A DNA stretch of 64,000 nucleotides from contig NZ_CP021850.1 of the NCBI RefSeq assembly GCF_002896855.1, positions 335,665-399,664 of the forward strand, read 5' to 3'. Under the pieces are notes generated by a model. It was not told where the DNA came from. It searched no databases and worked only from the letters and a program-made list of their open reading frames with translations. The position numbers and the translations under genes were made by a program. The DNA is from Clostridium thermosuccinogenes (GTDB lineage: Bacteria > Bacillota > Clostridia > Acetivibrionales > DSM-5807). Positions 25,831 to 35,626 of this stretch are shown here, one piece after another; the first letter of the stretch is position 1; every line of letters starts with the position of its first letter.

Positions 25831-27963
25831 ATGAAAATATATGATGAGTTAGTAAAGTACAATAGTAAAACTATGTTGACGAAAAAAGATTTACTACTTG
25901 AGTTTATTGTTAATGAACATTATAAAAAAGATAATGATTTTGTCTATCCATATTATATCAATATATATATGACATCAAAGTGTAATGCTAGATGCATGTT
26001 TTGCTGTGCTGATGGAGGTAACGGTGAGTATGATTATGATATCGCTAATAATATAAGAAAAAAATTAGAAAAAGAAATAAAGCCATACAATCCATTGATT
26101 GTATCGTTAGGAGGGGGAGAAGTTATGCTTTTCCCTAAGGAATGTTTAAAGTATATAAAAATTTTTGATAAAGACACGTGTATTTTTTTACTAACTAATT
26201 TAAATTATTCTATCAACAAGGAACATTTAAAGGTTTTTGAAGAAATGGAAAAACATGCATTCTCGTGTATTCAAACAAGTATAGATTCATTAGAATTAAG
26301 TACAATAGGGTATTTAAGAAAAGGTACGGATTTTAACAAAGTAATTAAAAATATCCAATATATTATAAAAAACTTTGATATAGACTTAAAAATAAATGTT
26401 ACTATATCCGAACATAATTATAATGAAATTAATAATATATTGAGATTTTGCTTAAATGAGGGAATTAAGAATATTCATTGCAACTTTCTACTGCCATTTG
26501 GTAGAGCAAAAAGAGATGTGAATTTGGTATCGTTTTTTAAAATACTTAAGGGACTTGAGAATGTAGTGAAATTTAATAATGATTTCTCTGATGAGATTAC
26601 GATAAGTATTCCAATTGAGCTAGTAATGACTAATTATTTATTCAATTTATCAGGTAGAGGTAATTTGAATGAAATAGAGAAATTAGATTCAAAGCAATAT
26701 GTCTGCAATATTTTGGTTCATGAAAATCTATGTAAAGCAGGGTGGGGGGATTCTAAATTAATTAGAATTAAGAATACTTCAATAATAGATGCTTTTAAGC
26801 TATCAAAAAATTCAAATAATAATTACAGAACTAAGTTTTGTAAGCAATGTAAATTAGCAGATATATGCGAGAAGTCATCGTATTATTTAGATAAATGCCT
26901 AATACAACTTTTCATTGAAAAAATGAAAAGTCTATTATCACATGAAGACAAAAGCTCAGCAAGGGAAACCGCAAGAAATTTTGTTTATGATCTTTGCAGA
27001 AATGAGTCAAAATATTCTTGTATTGAGTTGATTGTTACTTCTAAATGTAATGGCAAATGTAATTTTTGTCAAGCTATGGGAAGCCATGATGATAAGTGTT
27101 GCTACTTTAATATTAAAGATTTGAAAGAGTTTATTGGTGAGAAAAGAGTTCATGTTACTATATCGGGTGGTGAACCTCTTATTAAGCAAAAAGAAGTGAT
27201 ATCAATTATTAAGTTAATTAAGAATAACAAGAATTCGATAATCACATTGTTGACAAATTTAAGCCTTATATCAGATGATTTTATAGATGAGATAAAGAAA
27301 AATTTTGGGTATTATGATGTAATACAAGTATCTATTTATTCTCATGATCCTGTTAAACATAAGATAATGAGTGGAAGAAATGACTTTCATGTAATTACGA
27401 ATAATATCATTAAAATGGTAGAAAAAGAAATTCCTCTTAGAGCTAATTTAGTACTTACTAAAGACAATTTATATGATTTAGATGATACATTTAACTATTA
27501 TAAAGGATTAGGTGTTGATCATATTAATATAAGTTGTTTATTAGATAAAGGTTTGGCTAAGGGTCAATTGACGGAAGAATATTTACTTTCGTATTTATTC
27601 GAAATATATGAATTTACAAAAAAAGGATATGAAGGATATAATTTTGCTTTACCGATAGAGTTATTAAGGGCTTATCATAATTGCAATATGTTGTTTAATG
27701 AAAATAGTGACACAAAAGGCAATTACAATAAAGAAGTAAAAAGCACTTCACTGTTTGTGAATTATGATGGAACCGTGTATGATTCTATAACAAAAAAAGC
27801 TATTGGTAGCCTATCCGAATTGAGAATAGAACAATTAGATAAGAAAACATATAAATTTAATGATAGTTTATGTGAAAATTGCAAATCTAACATATATTGT
27901 GGAGGATATGCGTTATTTATTAATAATAACTTTATATCATATTGCTCAAATAAAATACAATAG
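25831..27963 (+). CDS. Tandem double radical SAM protein (710 residues)
   Basis: Two complete radical SAM modules in one chain. Module 1 has CNARCMFC (cysteines 51, 55, 58), a GGGE motif (VSLGGGEVMLF) and C-terminal cysteines near CKQCKLADIC. Module 2 has CNGKCNFC (406, 410, 413), SGGEPLI and a C-terminal CENCKSNIYCGGYAL. The halves are about 375 and 335 residues and share a general layout, so the gene probably arose by fusion or duplication. It starts directly after the permease stop, which places it in the operon. I know no characterised peptide maturase of this architecture. It might carry out two sequential reactions or form an internal dimer. Confidence 0.85.
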   Translation: MKIYDELVKYNSKTMLTKKDLLLEFIVNEHYKKDNDFVYPYYINIYMTSKCNARCMFCCADGGNGEYDYDIANNIRKKLEKEIKPYNPLIVSLGGGEVMLFPKECLKYIKIFDKDTCIFLLTNLNYSINKEHLKVFEEMEKHAFSCIQTSIDSLELSTIGYLRKGTDFNKVIKNIQYIIKNFDIDLKINVTISEHNYNEINNILRFCLNEGIKNIHCNFLLPFGRAKRDVNLVSFFKILKGLENVVKFNNDFSDEITISIPIELVMTNYLFNLSGRGNLNEIEKLDSKQYVCNILVHENLCKAGWGDSKLIRIKNTSIIDAFKLSKNSNNNYRTKFCKQCKLADICEKSSYYLDKCLIQLFIEKMKSLLSHEDKSSARETARNFVYDLCRNESKYSCIELIVTSKCNGKCNFCQAMGSHDDKCCYFNIKDLKEFIGEKRVHVTISGGEPLIKQKEVISIIKLIKNNKNSIITLLTNLSLISDDFIDEIKKNFGYYDVIQVSIYSHDPVKHKIMSGRNDFHVITNNIIKMVEKEIPLRANLVLTKDNLYDLDDTFNYYKGLGVDHINISCLLDKGLAKGQLTEEYLLSYLFEIYEFTKKGYEGYNFALPIELLRAYHNCNMLFNENSDTKGNYNKEVKSTSLFVNYDGTVYDSITKKAIGSLSELRIEQLDKKTYKFNDSLCENCKSNIYCGGYALFINNNFISYCSNKIQ

Positions 27964-28013
27964 AAGTAAAACTACGCTAAACATTATTGTAAACTTTTTG
28001 GTGGTGAAATCTA

Positions 28014-29126
28014 ATGATATATTTTGAATTTTATGGTATGAAGTGTTCTTTTGATCCTGTTACCAAAAGGCTTATTACACCTATCGGTAATTTGTTTTTT
28101 AAACCTTCTACAAGGAACTATGAAAGAAGAATTTATATTATTTTTTCCAAAAAGTGCAATCTCAAATGCACTTATTGTTTTCAAAAGAATGATGTAAAAA
28201 ATGATTGTGCATTTTCAGAGTCTGACATATACAATATATTAAAAAATGAAGTAGATAAATTTGATGAAATTGTGTTATTTGGTGGAGAACCGTTTATTTC
28301 AGAAAATATCAATTTTATAAAGAAATTACTTAATGAATTGCCAAAATCAAACTTCATTGTTTTTACAAACGGTAATTATGATTATAATTATAATATATTG
28401 CTATCCCAACATAGTGACCAATTCAATTGTGTTGTTTTTACTATAGATGGAATTGAAGAAATACACAATAGAAAAAGAATTAATAAGCAAGGTAATTCAT
28501 TTAAAAATGCAATTGAAAATTTAGTAAATATAAATAAACTGGGAATACACTCAAGCTTACAAATCAATGTTGATAAAAATAATATCAATAATGTTGATGA
28601 TTTTATGGATTATTTGCTAAATTCAAATATTATAATTGATCACATTGAGTTGAATCCCGTGAAATATGTTAATAATGCTTTAACTCAAAGAGAATTATTA
28701 ACAGCATATTTTAGTTTAAAGAAAAAATATAAATTTTTAAATATTTCATTGAATAATAGGACCATTAATAATTTAGTATATCTTCTTACAGGAAATGATT
28801 TATTTATTAACAGATGTGGCTTGAATACGAGTGTCGTTTGCGATTTTTCAACAAAACAAATATATGCTTGTCCGCAAAATGAATCTAGTATAATTGGTTC
28901 AATAACTAATGATAAATTAGTATATTCACATAGTAAAATATTTAGGGAAATCTCCTGTATAGAATATAGTAATAGTAATTGTAAAAATTGTGAACTGAAT
29001 TATCTTTGCTCATATGGTTGCCCTTATGAAATATTGAATTATGATAATTGTAAAGAGGAATTATTAAATAATTTAAATATCATTTTGAACAATATTAATG
29101 ATATTATTAGGTTAAATATTCAATAA
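28014..29126 (+). CDS. Radical SAM/SPASM peptide maturase 3
   Basis: 370 residues. An N-terminal strand-rich lead (MIYFEFYGMKCSFDPVTKRL) resembles maturases that process Cys-rich peptides. Then CNLKCTYC (cysteines 48, 52, 55), FGGEPF, and a SPASM C-terminus with CGLNTSVVCDF, ACPQNESS, CKNCELNYLCSYGCPYE. A 50-base gap with a GGTGG site separates it from the double enzyme. It is the last gene before IS21, 60 bases on, and no clear terminator is visible, so the operon's original 3' end may have been lost. Confidence 0.86.
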   Translation: MIYFEFYGMKCSFDPVTKRLITPIGNLFFKPSTRNYERRIYIIFSKKCNLKCTYCFQKNDVKNDCAFSESDIYNILKNEVDKFDEIVLFGGEPFISENINFIKKLLNELPKSNFIVFTNGNYDYNYNILLSQHSDQFNCVVFTIDGIEEIHNRKRINKQGNSFKNAIENLVNINKLGIHSSLQINVDKNNINNVDDFMDYLLNSNIIIDHIELNPVKYVNNALTQRELLTAYFSLKKKYKFLNISLNNRTINNLVYLLTGNDLFINRCGLNTSVVCDFSTKQIYACPQNESSIIGSITNDKLVYSHSKIFREISCIEYSNSNCKNCELNYLCSYGCPYEILNYDNCKEELLNNLNIILNNINDIIRLNIQ

Positions 29127-29343
29127 AGTTGCTAAGGAATCATTTAGTGGTAGAAAAAAGATATGTTTTATATTATAAATGTACGGTGTTTATTGCATAA
29201 TGTAATTGAACAAAGTTGCAAAAAGAATTCCCCACTTTTGCAATAGTAAATTCCCCATAATTGCAAAAGGCCATTGAAGGCACCACCCCAGAATAATATC
29301 CTTGTAGTAGGTTGGGGAAAACGGCTACAAGGAGGAATGGAGG

Positions 29344-29458
29344 ATGCTATCAATGACCCAAATTAAGGATATCAGAAAAATGTATTTTGAGGAAAGGAAA
29401 AATATTAGCCAAATAGCTAAAGAAACTGGTTACGACCGTAAGACAGTAAAGAAATATC
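29344..29458 (+). pseudogene. IstA 5' fragment of the split IS21
   Basis: Starts MLSMTQIKDIRKMYFEE and reaches TVKKY of the IstA helix-turn-helix, then is cut by IS21 type C. The continuation DKDDWN is found after 32012. It differs from copy 1 by a few residues (for example Arg for Gly in KNISQIAKETG context), so the copies have begun to diverge at this end. Confidence 0.85.
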
Positions 29459-29693
29459 TGTGTATTGTAAAATAAAAGTACAGCAAGTTGCCACGTAAAA
29501 GTGCAGCAGCTTGCCAAACAAATTTGAGAATATTTTACAGTAAATATTAATACAACTTTCACTGCGGTTGATTTCTATCGTCAACGGCAGGCATATTTAG
29601 CTATTCATGATTTTGATAGAAGAAAAAAACATTGCCAGCACCCAATTAAAAATAGTACCCTTTAGTTGTCAATGCTAAGGGGGTACGGAAAGG

Positions 29694-31199
29694 ATGCTAA
29701 CAATGGCTGATATTAAGTATATCAAAGATTTATCGGATAAGAAAGGCTTATCCTTACGAGAAATTTCAAGAATAACCGGTTTTAACTTCAGAACTGTCCA
29801 GAAATATGTGGATAAGGATGATTGGTCAAAACCATTAACCAGAAAAAAGAACAGCAAAAGTGTACTTGACTCATTTGCAAAAACTATTGATGAATGGCTG
29901 GAAGCCGATTTAAAGGCACCAAGGAAACAGAGACATACAGCCAAAAGAATATATAATCGGCTTAGTAAGTTATACAAAGATGAATTTACTGTATCATATC
30001 GAACTGTTGCCAGATATGTAGCAGAAAAGAAACGAAAACTATATGGAAGCAATGAAAGCTATATCCCGCTTTATCATCCTGCCGGGGAGGCGCAGTTAGA
30101 CTTTGGAATGGCAGAATTTGTGGAAAACGGGATTCGATATGAAGGCTGCTATGTGGCCATGTCTTTCCCATACAGCAATGGCGGTTACATACAGGCCTAT
30201 AAGGGAACCAACATTGAATGCCTGCTCCAGGGTATGCAAAATATATTCAATCACATGGGACGAGTTCCCACCTGTATATGGTTTGATAACGATAAGGCTG
30301 TTGTAAAGAAGATATTGACTAACGGTGAGAGGGAAGTTACAGACGCATTCAACAGATTTCGACTGCATTATGGTTTTGAGAGTAATTTCTGCAATCCCGA
30401 CAGTGGGCATGAAAAAGGGCATGTGGAAAACAAGGTAGGCTATTCAAGAAGAAATATGCTGGTTCCGGTGCCGGAATTCAAAGACCTTCAAGAATTTAAT
30501 AAGAACCTGCTGATCGAATGTGATGAAGATATGCATCGTAAGCACTACTTAAAAGATATCCTCATTAAAACTCTGTTTGAACAGGATAAGAAAGCAATGA
30601 AACCTTTGCCAAAAGCTGAGTATGAGATCTACCGTCTTGAGAAAGTGAAGTCCGATAAATACGGGAAAGTGAACTTTGAAAACAGAAAATACTCTGCCAG
30701 TCCTGAGCATGCTCAAAGGGAGCTTTTTGTGAAAGCCAATGCTTTCAATGTCTGGATTCTTGATGATCAGTATCAGGTTGTTCAATGGCATAACCGATTA
30801 TATGGAAAACAAAAAGAATCTATGAAATGGGAACCCTATCTGGTACTGATGAGTAACAGACCAAATGCCATAAAATATACCGGCTTTTTTCAGCAGTTGC
30901 CCCAAACATTGCAGGAGTACCTTTCTGGCTGTGATTACGAGCAAAAGAAAGCTACCCTAAGAATGCTGAAGAAGATGGTTGCTAACAGTGAGCTTGAAAC
31001 AGCAGTGGATGCTTTTAACTACTGTGTTCAAAAAGGTATACAAGACTTGGATAGTATATGGGCCCGTTATTACAGTATGGTCTTCGCAAATGCTCCCATA
31101 CCTGATATTGTTGTGAAAGATGAAATCCCTTGTCTGTCATATGAGGTGAATAACTCAATCTACGACGACCTGCTTGAGAGGGGGCTTCCTCATGCATGA
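29694..31199 (+). CDS. istA: IS21 transposase IstA (type C)
   Basis: 501-residue IstA homologous along its length to the type A protein but clearly distinct. HTH SLREISRITGFNFRTVQKYV, catalytic residues in GEAQLDFGMAEF, CIWFDNDKAVV and GHEKGHVENKVGYSRRNML. Intact; overlaps istB by eight bases. An in-frame ATG at 29703 is an alternative start. Confidence 0.93.
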   Translation: MLTMADIKYIKDLSDKKGLSLREISRITGFNFRTVQKYVDKDDWSKPLTRKKNSKSVLDSFAKTIDEWLEADLKAPRKQRHTAKRIYNRLSKLYKDEFTVSYRTVARYVAEKKRKLYGSNESYIPLYHPAGEAQLDFGMAEFVENGIRYEGCYVAMSFPYSNGGYIQAYKGTNIECLLQGMQNIFNHMGRVPTCIWFDNDKAVVKKILTNGEREVTDAFNRFRLHYGFESNFCNPDSGHEKGHVENKVGYSRRNMLVPVPEFKDLQEFNKNLLIECDEDMHRKHYLKDILIKTLFEQDKKAMKPLPKAEYEIYRLEKVKSDKYGKVNFENRKYSASPEHAQRELFVKANAFNVWILDDQYQVVQWHNRLYGKQKESMKWEPYLVLMSNRPNAIKYTGFFQQLPQTLQEYLSGCDYEQKKATLRMLKKMVANSELETAVDAFNYCVQKGIQDLDSIWARYYSMVFANAPIPDIVVKDEIPCLSYEVNNSIYDDLLERGLPHA

Positions 31200-31917
31200 A
31201 CTAATTGCTGCCTACTGTAACACTCTAAAACTTGGCTCAAGAATTGCCAAGAATTATTCGCAGATTGAGGCCGAGACCCATGAGGAATTTCTTGCTAAGC
31301 TTTTGGCTATGGAAATAGAGGCCAGAGAACTCAATCGTAAAAATGCCCTGCTGAAGCAAGCGCAATTTGATGTCTTGAAAACCTTTGGAGACTTTCGGTT
31401 TGAAAAGATGAGTATACCCAATACTATCGATGTAGAAGCTATTAAAACAGCTTCTTTCGTTGACAAAAAGGAAAACCTGATTCTCTATGGATCTGTTGGG
31501 CTTGGGAAAACTCACCTGGCTACGGCAATGGGTGTGGAAGCCTGTAACCGTGGGAAAAGGGTAAGGTTTTTCCGCACATCTTCACTTGTTAATCAACTAT
31601 TGGATGCCAAAGCTGAAGGAAGCCTTAAACGTTTTATGAAGCAATTGAATAAGGCAGATTTGATTATTTGCGATGAATGGGGTTTCATTCCATTTGAAAA
31701 AGAGGGAGCGCAACTTTTATTTCAGGTTATATCAGACTGTTACGAACGCAAAAGTCTAATTATTACTACTAATTTAGAATTCAGTAAATGGAACAGTATT
31801 TTCTACGATGAAAAGCTAACAAGCGCAATCATTGATAGAATTATTCATCACAGCCACTTAATTGTATTTGAAGGTTCAAGTAATCGTTTAGAGAACTCCT
31901 TGATGAAAGTACGATAA
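31192..31917 (+). CDS. istB: IS21 helper ATPase IstB (type C)
   Basis: 241 residues from ATG 31192 (MHELIAAYCNTLKL), the position matching IstB of type A; the frame opens earlier at 31174. Walker A GSVGLGKTH, Walker B LIICDEWGFIPFE. Start inside the istA end. Confidence 0.93.
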   Translation: MHELIAAYCNTLKLGSRIAKNYSQIEAETHEEFLAKLLAMEIEARELNRKNALLKQAQFDVLKTFGDFRFEKMSIPNTIDVEAIKTASFVDKKENLILYGSVGLGKTHLATAMGVEACNRGKRVRFFRTSSLVNQLLDAKAEGSLKRFMKQLNKADLIICDEWGFIPFEKEGAQLLFQVISDCYERKSLIITTNLEFSKWNSIFYDEKLTSAIIDRIIHHSHLIVFEGSSNRLENSLMKVR

Positions 31918-32012
31918 AAATTCATACCTTATATTAACAAAATTGGATTGCTTGGGTGCTGCATTTTTCTTGTCATTTTGATGCATTTCTAGTTGACAAA
32001 ACACAAAATATC

Positions 32013-33424
32013 TTGATAAAGATGACTGGAATAAAGAACAGCCAAAAGTAAGGGAAAAAACTGCATTTCCAAAGCTTGACCCATACAAGCCGGACATTGA
32101 TGCTTGGCTTTCTGAGGATAAAAGAACCAGGCGTAAACAAAGACACACAGCAAAACGAATATATGAGCGGCTGTTAGAGAAGTACAAGGATGACTTTGGC
32201 TGCTCCTACAGAACTGTTGCAGGATATGTGGCAGTAAAGAAAAAAGAGATCTTTGGTAAAAACAAAGGTTTTCTACCGTTAGAACATATACCAGGAGAAG
32301 CACAGGTAGATTTTGGTGATGCCGATTTTTATGAAAAAGGTAAGTTATACAGCGGTAAATACTTAAACTTATCGTTTCCATACAGTAATAAAGGATATAT
32401 CCAAGTTTTCAAGGGAGAAAACCAGGAATGTCTGTTTGAAGGCTTAAAAACGATATTTGAACACATAGGCGGAGTGCCACCAAGGATATGGTTTGATAAT
32501 GCAAGCACTATGGTTACCAAGGTAATGAAAAACGGAGAGCGGACTCTGACTGATGACTTCTTGCGGTTTATGGAACATTACCGTTTTGAAGCAGCCTTTT
32601 GTAATGTGGGAGCCGGACATGAAAAGGGTAATGCAGAAAACAAGGTTGGATATCATAGACGAAATATGCTGGTTCCGGTACCACGGTTTGAAAGTATCAG
32701 CAAATTTAATAAAGAGCTTCTGCTTCAATGTGAAGAGGATGCGAAAAGAGAGCATTACCGTAAGGAAAGGACAATTGAAGAGTTATACAAGGATGACGCT
32801 GCATCCCTTTTGGAACTACCCAGAGTAGCCTTTGATACAAGCAAATACATAAATGTAAAGACAAATGGATATGGTAAATTTCTGATTAACAATGGCTTAC
32901 ACGAATATTCTGTAGCACCTAAATATGCAAATACATATGTATTGGTTAGGCTAACTGCCTTTGAGGTAATAGTGCTTGATGAAAACTATCGTGAGATAGT
33001 GCGCCACGATAGGCTTTACGGTGACCATAAACAACAAAGCATGCAGTGGTTGCCTTACCTTAACCAATTGGCGAGATGCCCAGGCGCATTGAAATACACA
33101 GGCATATATCAAATGCTGCCACAGCCTGTAAAAGAGTATTTAGAAGATTTGAGCAAGCAAGATAAGGGAAAGGTGTTAAAGGCCATTGCCAATCTGACAC
33201 AGAAAAGCAGCTTTGAAAAAGCAGTAGAAACAGTAAGCACTGCACTATCCTACGGCGCCGCTGATATAGACAGTTTAATAAATCTACACAGCCGGCTACA
33301 TGAAAAAGTATTGCAGCTTGAACCGGTGCGCCTGCCTGATCATATACCGCAGTTAAAAAGGTATGAGCCAAATTTTATGGTCTACGACGAGAGTCTTAAG
33401 AAAGCAGGTGTAGATGGATGTTAG
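32013..33424 (+). pseudogene. IstA 3' fragment of the split IS21
   Basis: Resumes the IstA frame at DKDDWNKEQPKVREKT and runs to the normal C-terminus. From residue AVKKKEIFGKNKG onward (32228) the sequence is identical to intact IstA of copy 1. An internal ATG at 32228 could give a 398-residue protein containing the whole DDE core but no DNA-binding N-terminus. Confidence 0.88.
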
Positions 33425-34143
33425 TATCTGATATTGCTGTTTGCTGTAAGAGACTTCGCTTAAGCAAAAACATCGTGGAAATGTCGGGCAAAATACAAGC
33501 AGAAAGCCATCAGGAGTATTTGCTTAAACTACTTCAAGCAGAGATTACGCATCGTGAAAAAGTAAGGAAAGATAAGCTGATAAAGAAAGCTGGTTTTTAT
33601 ACCATAAAGACATTTGAGAGCTTTAGGTTCGATGAAGTAACACTTCCTGGTGGTATCACGCCAGAATACCTTAAAGAATGCGAGTTCATCACAAACAAGA
33701 CCAATATTGTTATGTATGGCAATGTGGGTACTGGCAAGACCCATCTTTCCATTGCATTAGGAGTAGAGGCATGTAAGAAAGGTTTAGAAGTTAGGTTTTT
33801 TAGGACATCGGCACTTGTAAACAAACTGGCAGAGCAAAAGAAAGCCGGAACATTATCTGCTTTTTTAAAAGCACTTAATAAAGCCGACTTATTGATCTGT
33901 GATGAGTGGGGTTATGTCCCTCTTGACCGGATAGGAGCGCAACTCCTGTTTGAAGTAATATCTGAGTGCTATGAACGAAAGTCGGTAATCATTAACACCA
34001 ACATAGAGTTTTCAAGGTGGGTAAATGTGTTTTATGACGAGCAGATGACAGGAGCTATCATTGACCGGATACTTCATCATTGCCACTTGTTGCTCTTTCC
34101 TGGCCAAAGTAATAGGCTGAGGGAATCAACATTAAACACATGA
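33418..34143 (+). CDS. istB: IS21 helper ATPase IstB (type A, copy 2)
   Basis: 241 residues, identical to IstB at 10068-10793. Walker A GNVGTGKTH and Walker B LLICDEWGYVPLD. Intact, although its IstA partner in this element is broken; it could work with IstA of copy 1. Confidence 0.93.
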   Translation: MLVSDIAVCCKRLRLSKNIVEMSGKIQAESHQEYLLKLLQAEITHREKVRKDKLIKKAGFYTIKTFESFRFDEVTLPGGITPEYLKECEFITNKTNIVMYGNVGTGKTHLSIALGVEACKKGLEVRFFRTSALVNKLAEQKKAGTLSAFLKALNKADLLICDEWGYVPLDRIGAQLLFEVISECYERKSVIINTNIEFSRWVNVFYDEQMTGAIIDRILHHCHLLLFPGQSNRLRESTLNT

Positions 34144-34244
34144 GAATTTAGCAGATAAAACTACTGGGGTTAACATAAAAATTCCACATCGGTGCCTGAG
34201 GAAAAAATTTTGCAAAAGTGAGGAATTTTCTCTTGCAAAAAACA

Positions 34245-35206
34245 CTACATGGTGGTGCTTTATCACCTAAAAGGATATCTTAACAAAGACATCGCCAAAA
34301 TGGTTGAGTTGTGCCAGCATACTGTCGGTATATACGTAAATAAATACAAAGAAAATGGTCTTAATGGTCTGGCTCTTCGCCACAGCCCCGGCGCACCTCG
34401 TATGCTCACAAGTGAGCAGGAATCCAGGTTGGTGGAGGTTATCACAACCCATACTCCTGATGAAGTCGGCTTTCCAAACCGGAAGAACTGGTATGTAGAT
34501 ATTATCAGGCAATGGGTACATGATAACTTCGGAGTGCATTACAGTTACACCGGAATGATCGATGTGCTGCATCGGCTCAACTTGAGTTACACCAGACCCA
34601 CATACACATTAGCCAAGGCAGACCCTCAGAAACAGGAGGAATTCAAGCAGGAGTTCGAGCTTTTAAAAAAACCTACTTGACGGAAAAATTGACCATCTGC
34701 TGTTTGAGGATGAGTCCATGATCCGTGATTACCAGGCAATCCAAAGAACATGGTTTCTCAAAGGTAAGCAGCGGATCATCCCTACATATGGGAAGCATGA
34801 AGGAGTAAAGCTTCTTGGAATTCTCAATTATGAAACTGGGTATGTGCACTGTGTTGAGGAAGAACGCTATGATGCAGAAATATTTCTGGCATTCCTCAAG
34901 GGAGTTCTCAAGCTTTATCCAACTGGCAAAATCGTCATGATCCTGGACAATGCCCGTATCCACCACGCAAAGCTACTGGAACCATTCCTGAAGGAGAATA
35001 AAGACAGGTTACAATTTGTATTCCTGCCATCCTATAGCCCCAAGCTTAACATGATTGAGGGCTTGTGGGGTTGGCTCAAATCTGAAGTTATTAACAATGT
35101 CTTCTTCTCCTCTGTGAAGCAGATACGTAAAGCAGTTCAGGGTTTTATTAATTCAATTTCCAAGGTTCCCTCGCAGGTTATTAATAGGTTATGCCTGCGA
35201 ATGTAA
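34245..35206 (+). pseudogene. IS630-family transposase, N-truncated and frameshifted
   Basis: The first frame (34249-34680) gives the IS630 HTH region (YLNKDIAKMVELCQHTVGIYV, RKNWYVDIIRQWVHDNFG). The second (open from about 34670, ATG at 34718) gives the DDE core (LLFEDESMIRDYQ, MILDNARIHHAK, YSPKLNMIEGLWGWLKSE). They meet at a run of seven A at 34665-34671, where a one-base shift restores KNLLDGKIDHLL. The N-terminus is missing at the junction with IS21. Some IS630 elements use frameshifting at such runs, so only the truncation is certainly disabling. Confidence 0.8.
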
Positions 35207-35322
35207 TATCTTTATCGTAACTTATATAGATAGAAAACAAAAATTTTAACTATTTTCATAGGCTGAATTTCTTACCGGAGATAGTATATCCGGTTTCCAT
35301 AAACAGAAAACTTTTCAGACCC
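35207..35322. other. Gene-free stretch after IS630
   Basis: AT-rich, no coding frame. Contains the hairpin ACCGGA...TCCGGT (about 35274-35294). The right end of the IS630 element should lie here but is not identified. Confidence 0.35.
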
Positions 35323-35369
35323 CCATGGTAAGGATGAGGTCACCAGTTCGACTCTGGTTGAGGGCTCCA
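35323..35369 (+). tRNA. 3' half of a tRNA-Gly(GCC) gene (remnant, likely attachment site)
   Basis: CCATGGTAAG (3' side of an anticodon arm that would read CTTACC-TTGCCAT-GGTAAG), a GATGAGGTC variable region, a T arm ACCAG-TTCGACT-CTGGT, and the acceptor strand TGAGGGC followed by T and CCA. No 5' half precedes it. tRNA 3' ends are classic integration sites, and related remnants occur at 54970 and 56204. It stands directly upstream of the Wadjet operon. Confidence 0.65.
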
Positions 35370-35374
35370 ACTTG

Positions 35375-35407
35375 AAAAGACGTATCCGATAAGGATGCGT
35401 CTTTTTT
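35375..35407 (+). terminator. Rho-independent terminator after the tRNA-Gly remnant
   Basis: AAGACGTATCC pairs with GGATGCGTCTT (35377-35387 with 35393-35403) and is followed by TTTTTT. A related hairpin (GGACGCAT...ATGCGTC) follows the second tRNA-Gly remnant at 54970, so tRNA end and terminator were copied together. Confidence 0.8.
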
Positions 35408-35626
35408 GTTTGAATCTGTATACGAATAACTGATTACTTCACTTAGACAAAGCGCTTTGCTGGCAGAGCATGCGAATCAAAAACCGAGCAATACAAGGAA
35501 AGCGAACGGCGAGGAACGGAGCATATGAGATATGTTACTTCTACTAAAAAGAACAGATGCAATTTCCCATGAATAATGGTAAAATCATAAATAACTAAAA
35601 TTATATGTTTGAAAGGTCACCCGCTC

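Larger units (their letters stand above)
29459..32005 (+). mobile_element. IS21-family insertion sequence, type C, nested
   Basis: 2547 bp with TGTGTATTGT at 29459 and inverted TGTGTTTTGT ending at 32005. A 7-bp duplication AAATATC flanks it (29452-29458, 32006-32012). It carries its own intact istA and istB and has landed in the istA gene of a related IS21. Confidence 0.92.
29187..34244 (+). mobile_element. IS21-family insertion sequence, type A, copy 2 (split by another IS21)
   Basis: Ends TGTTTATTGCA (29187) and TTGCAAAAAACA (34244) are those of copy 1 in the opposite direction. Internal to it, IS21 type C (29459-32005) interrupts istA. Without that insertion it measures about 2.5 kb. The flanks (TGTACGG before, CTACATGG after) show no duplication, unlike copy 1, suggesting that one side has been rearranged or deleted; the right neighbour is an N-truncated IS630. 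Confidence 0.9.

Noticed and set aside
28388-28588. Minus-strand frame inside radical SAM maturase 3
   Set aside because: Shadow of a strongly supported gene; no ribosome site or conserved motif.
12471-29186. Simple composite transposon bounded by the two type A IS21 copies
   Set aside because: Copy 1 has its own perfect duplication on both sides, showing that it inserted alone; only later recombination remains possible.
35323-35369. Functional tRNA-Gly gene
   Set aside because: Only the 3' half is present; there is no D arm or 5' acceptor strand upstream.
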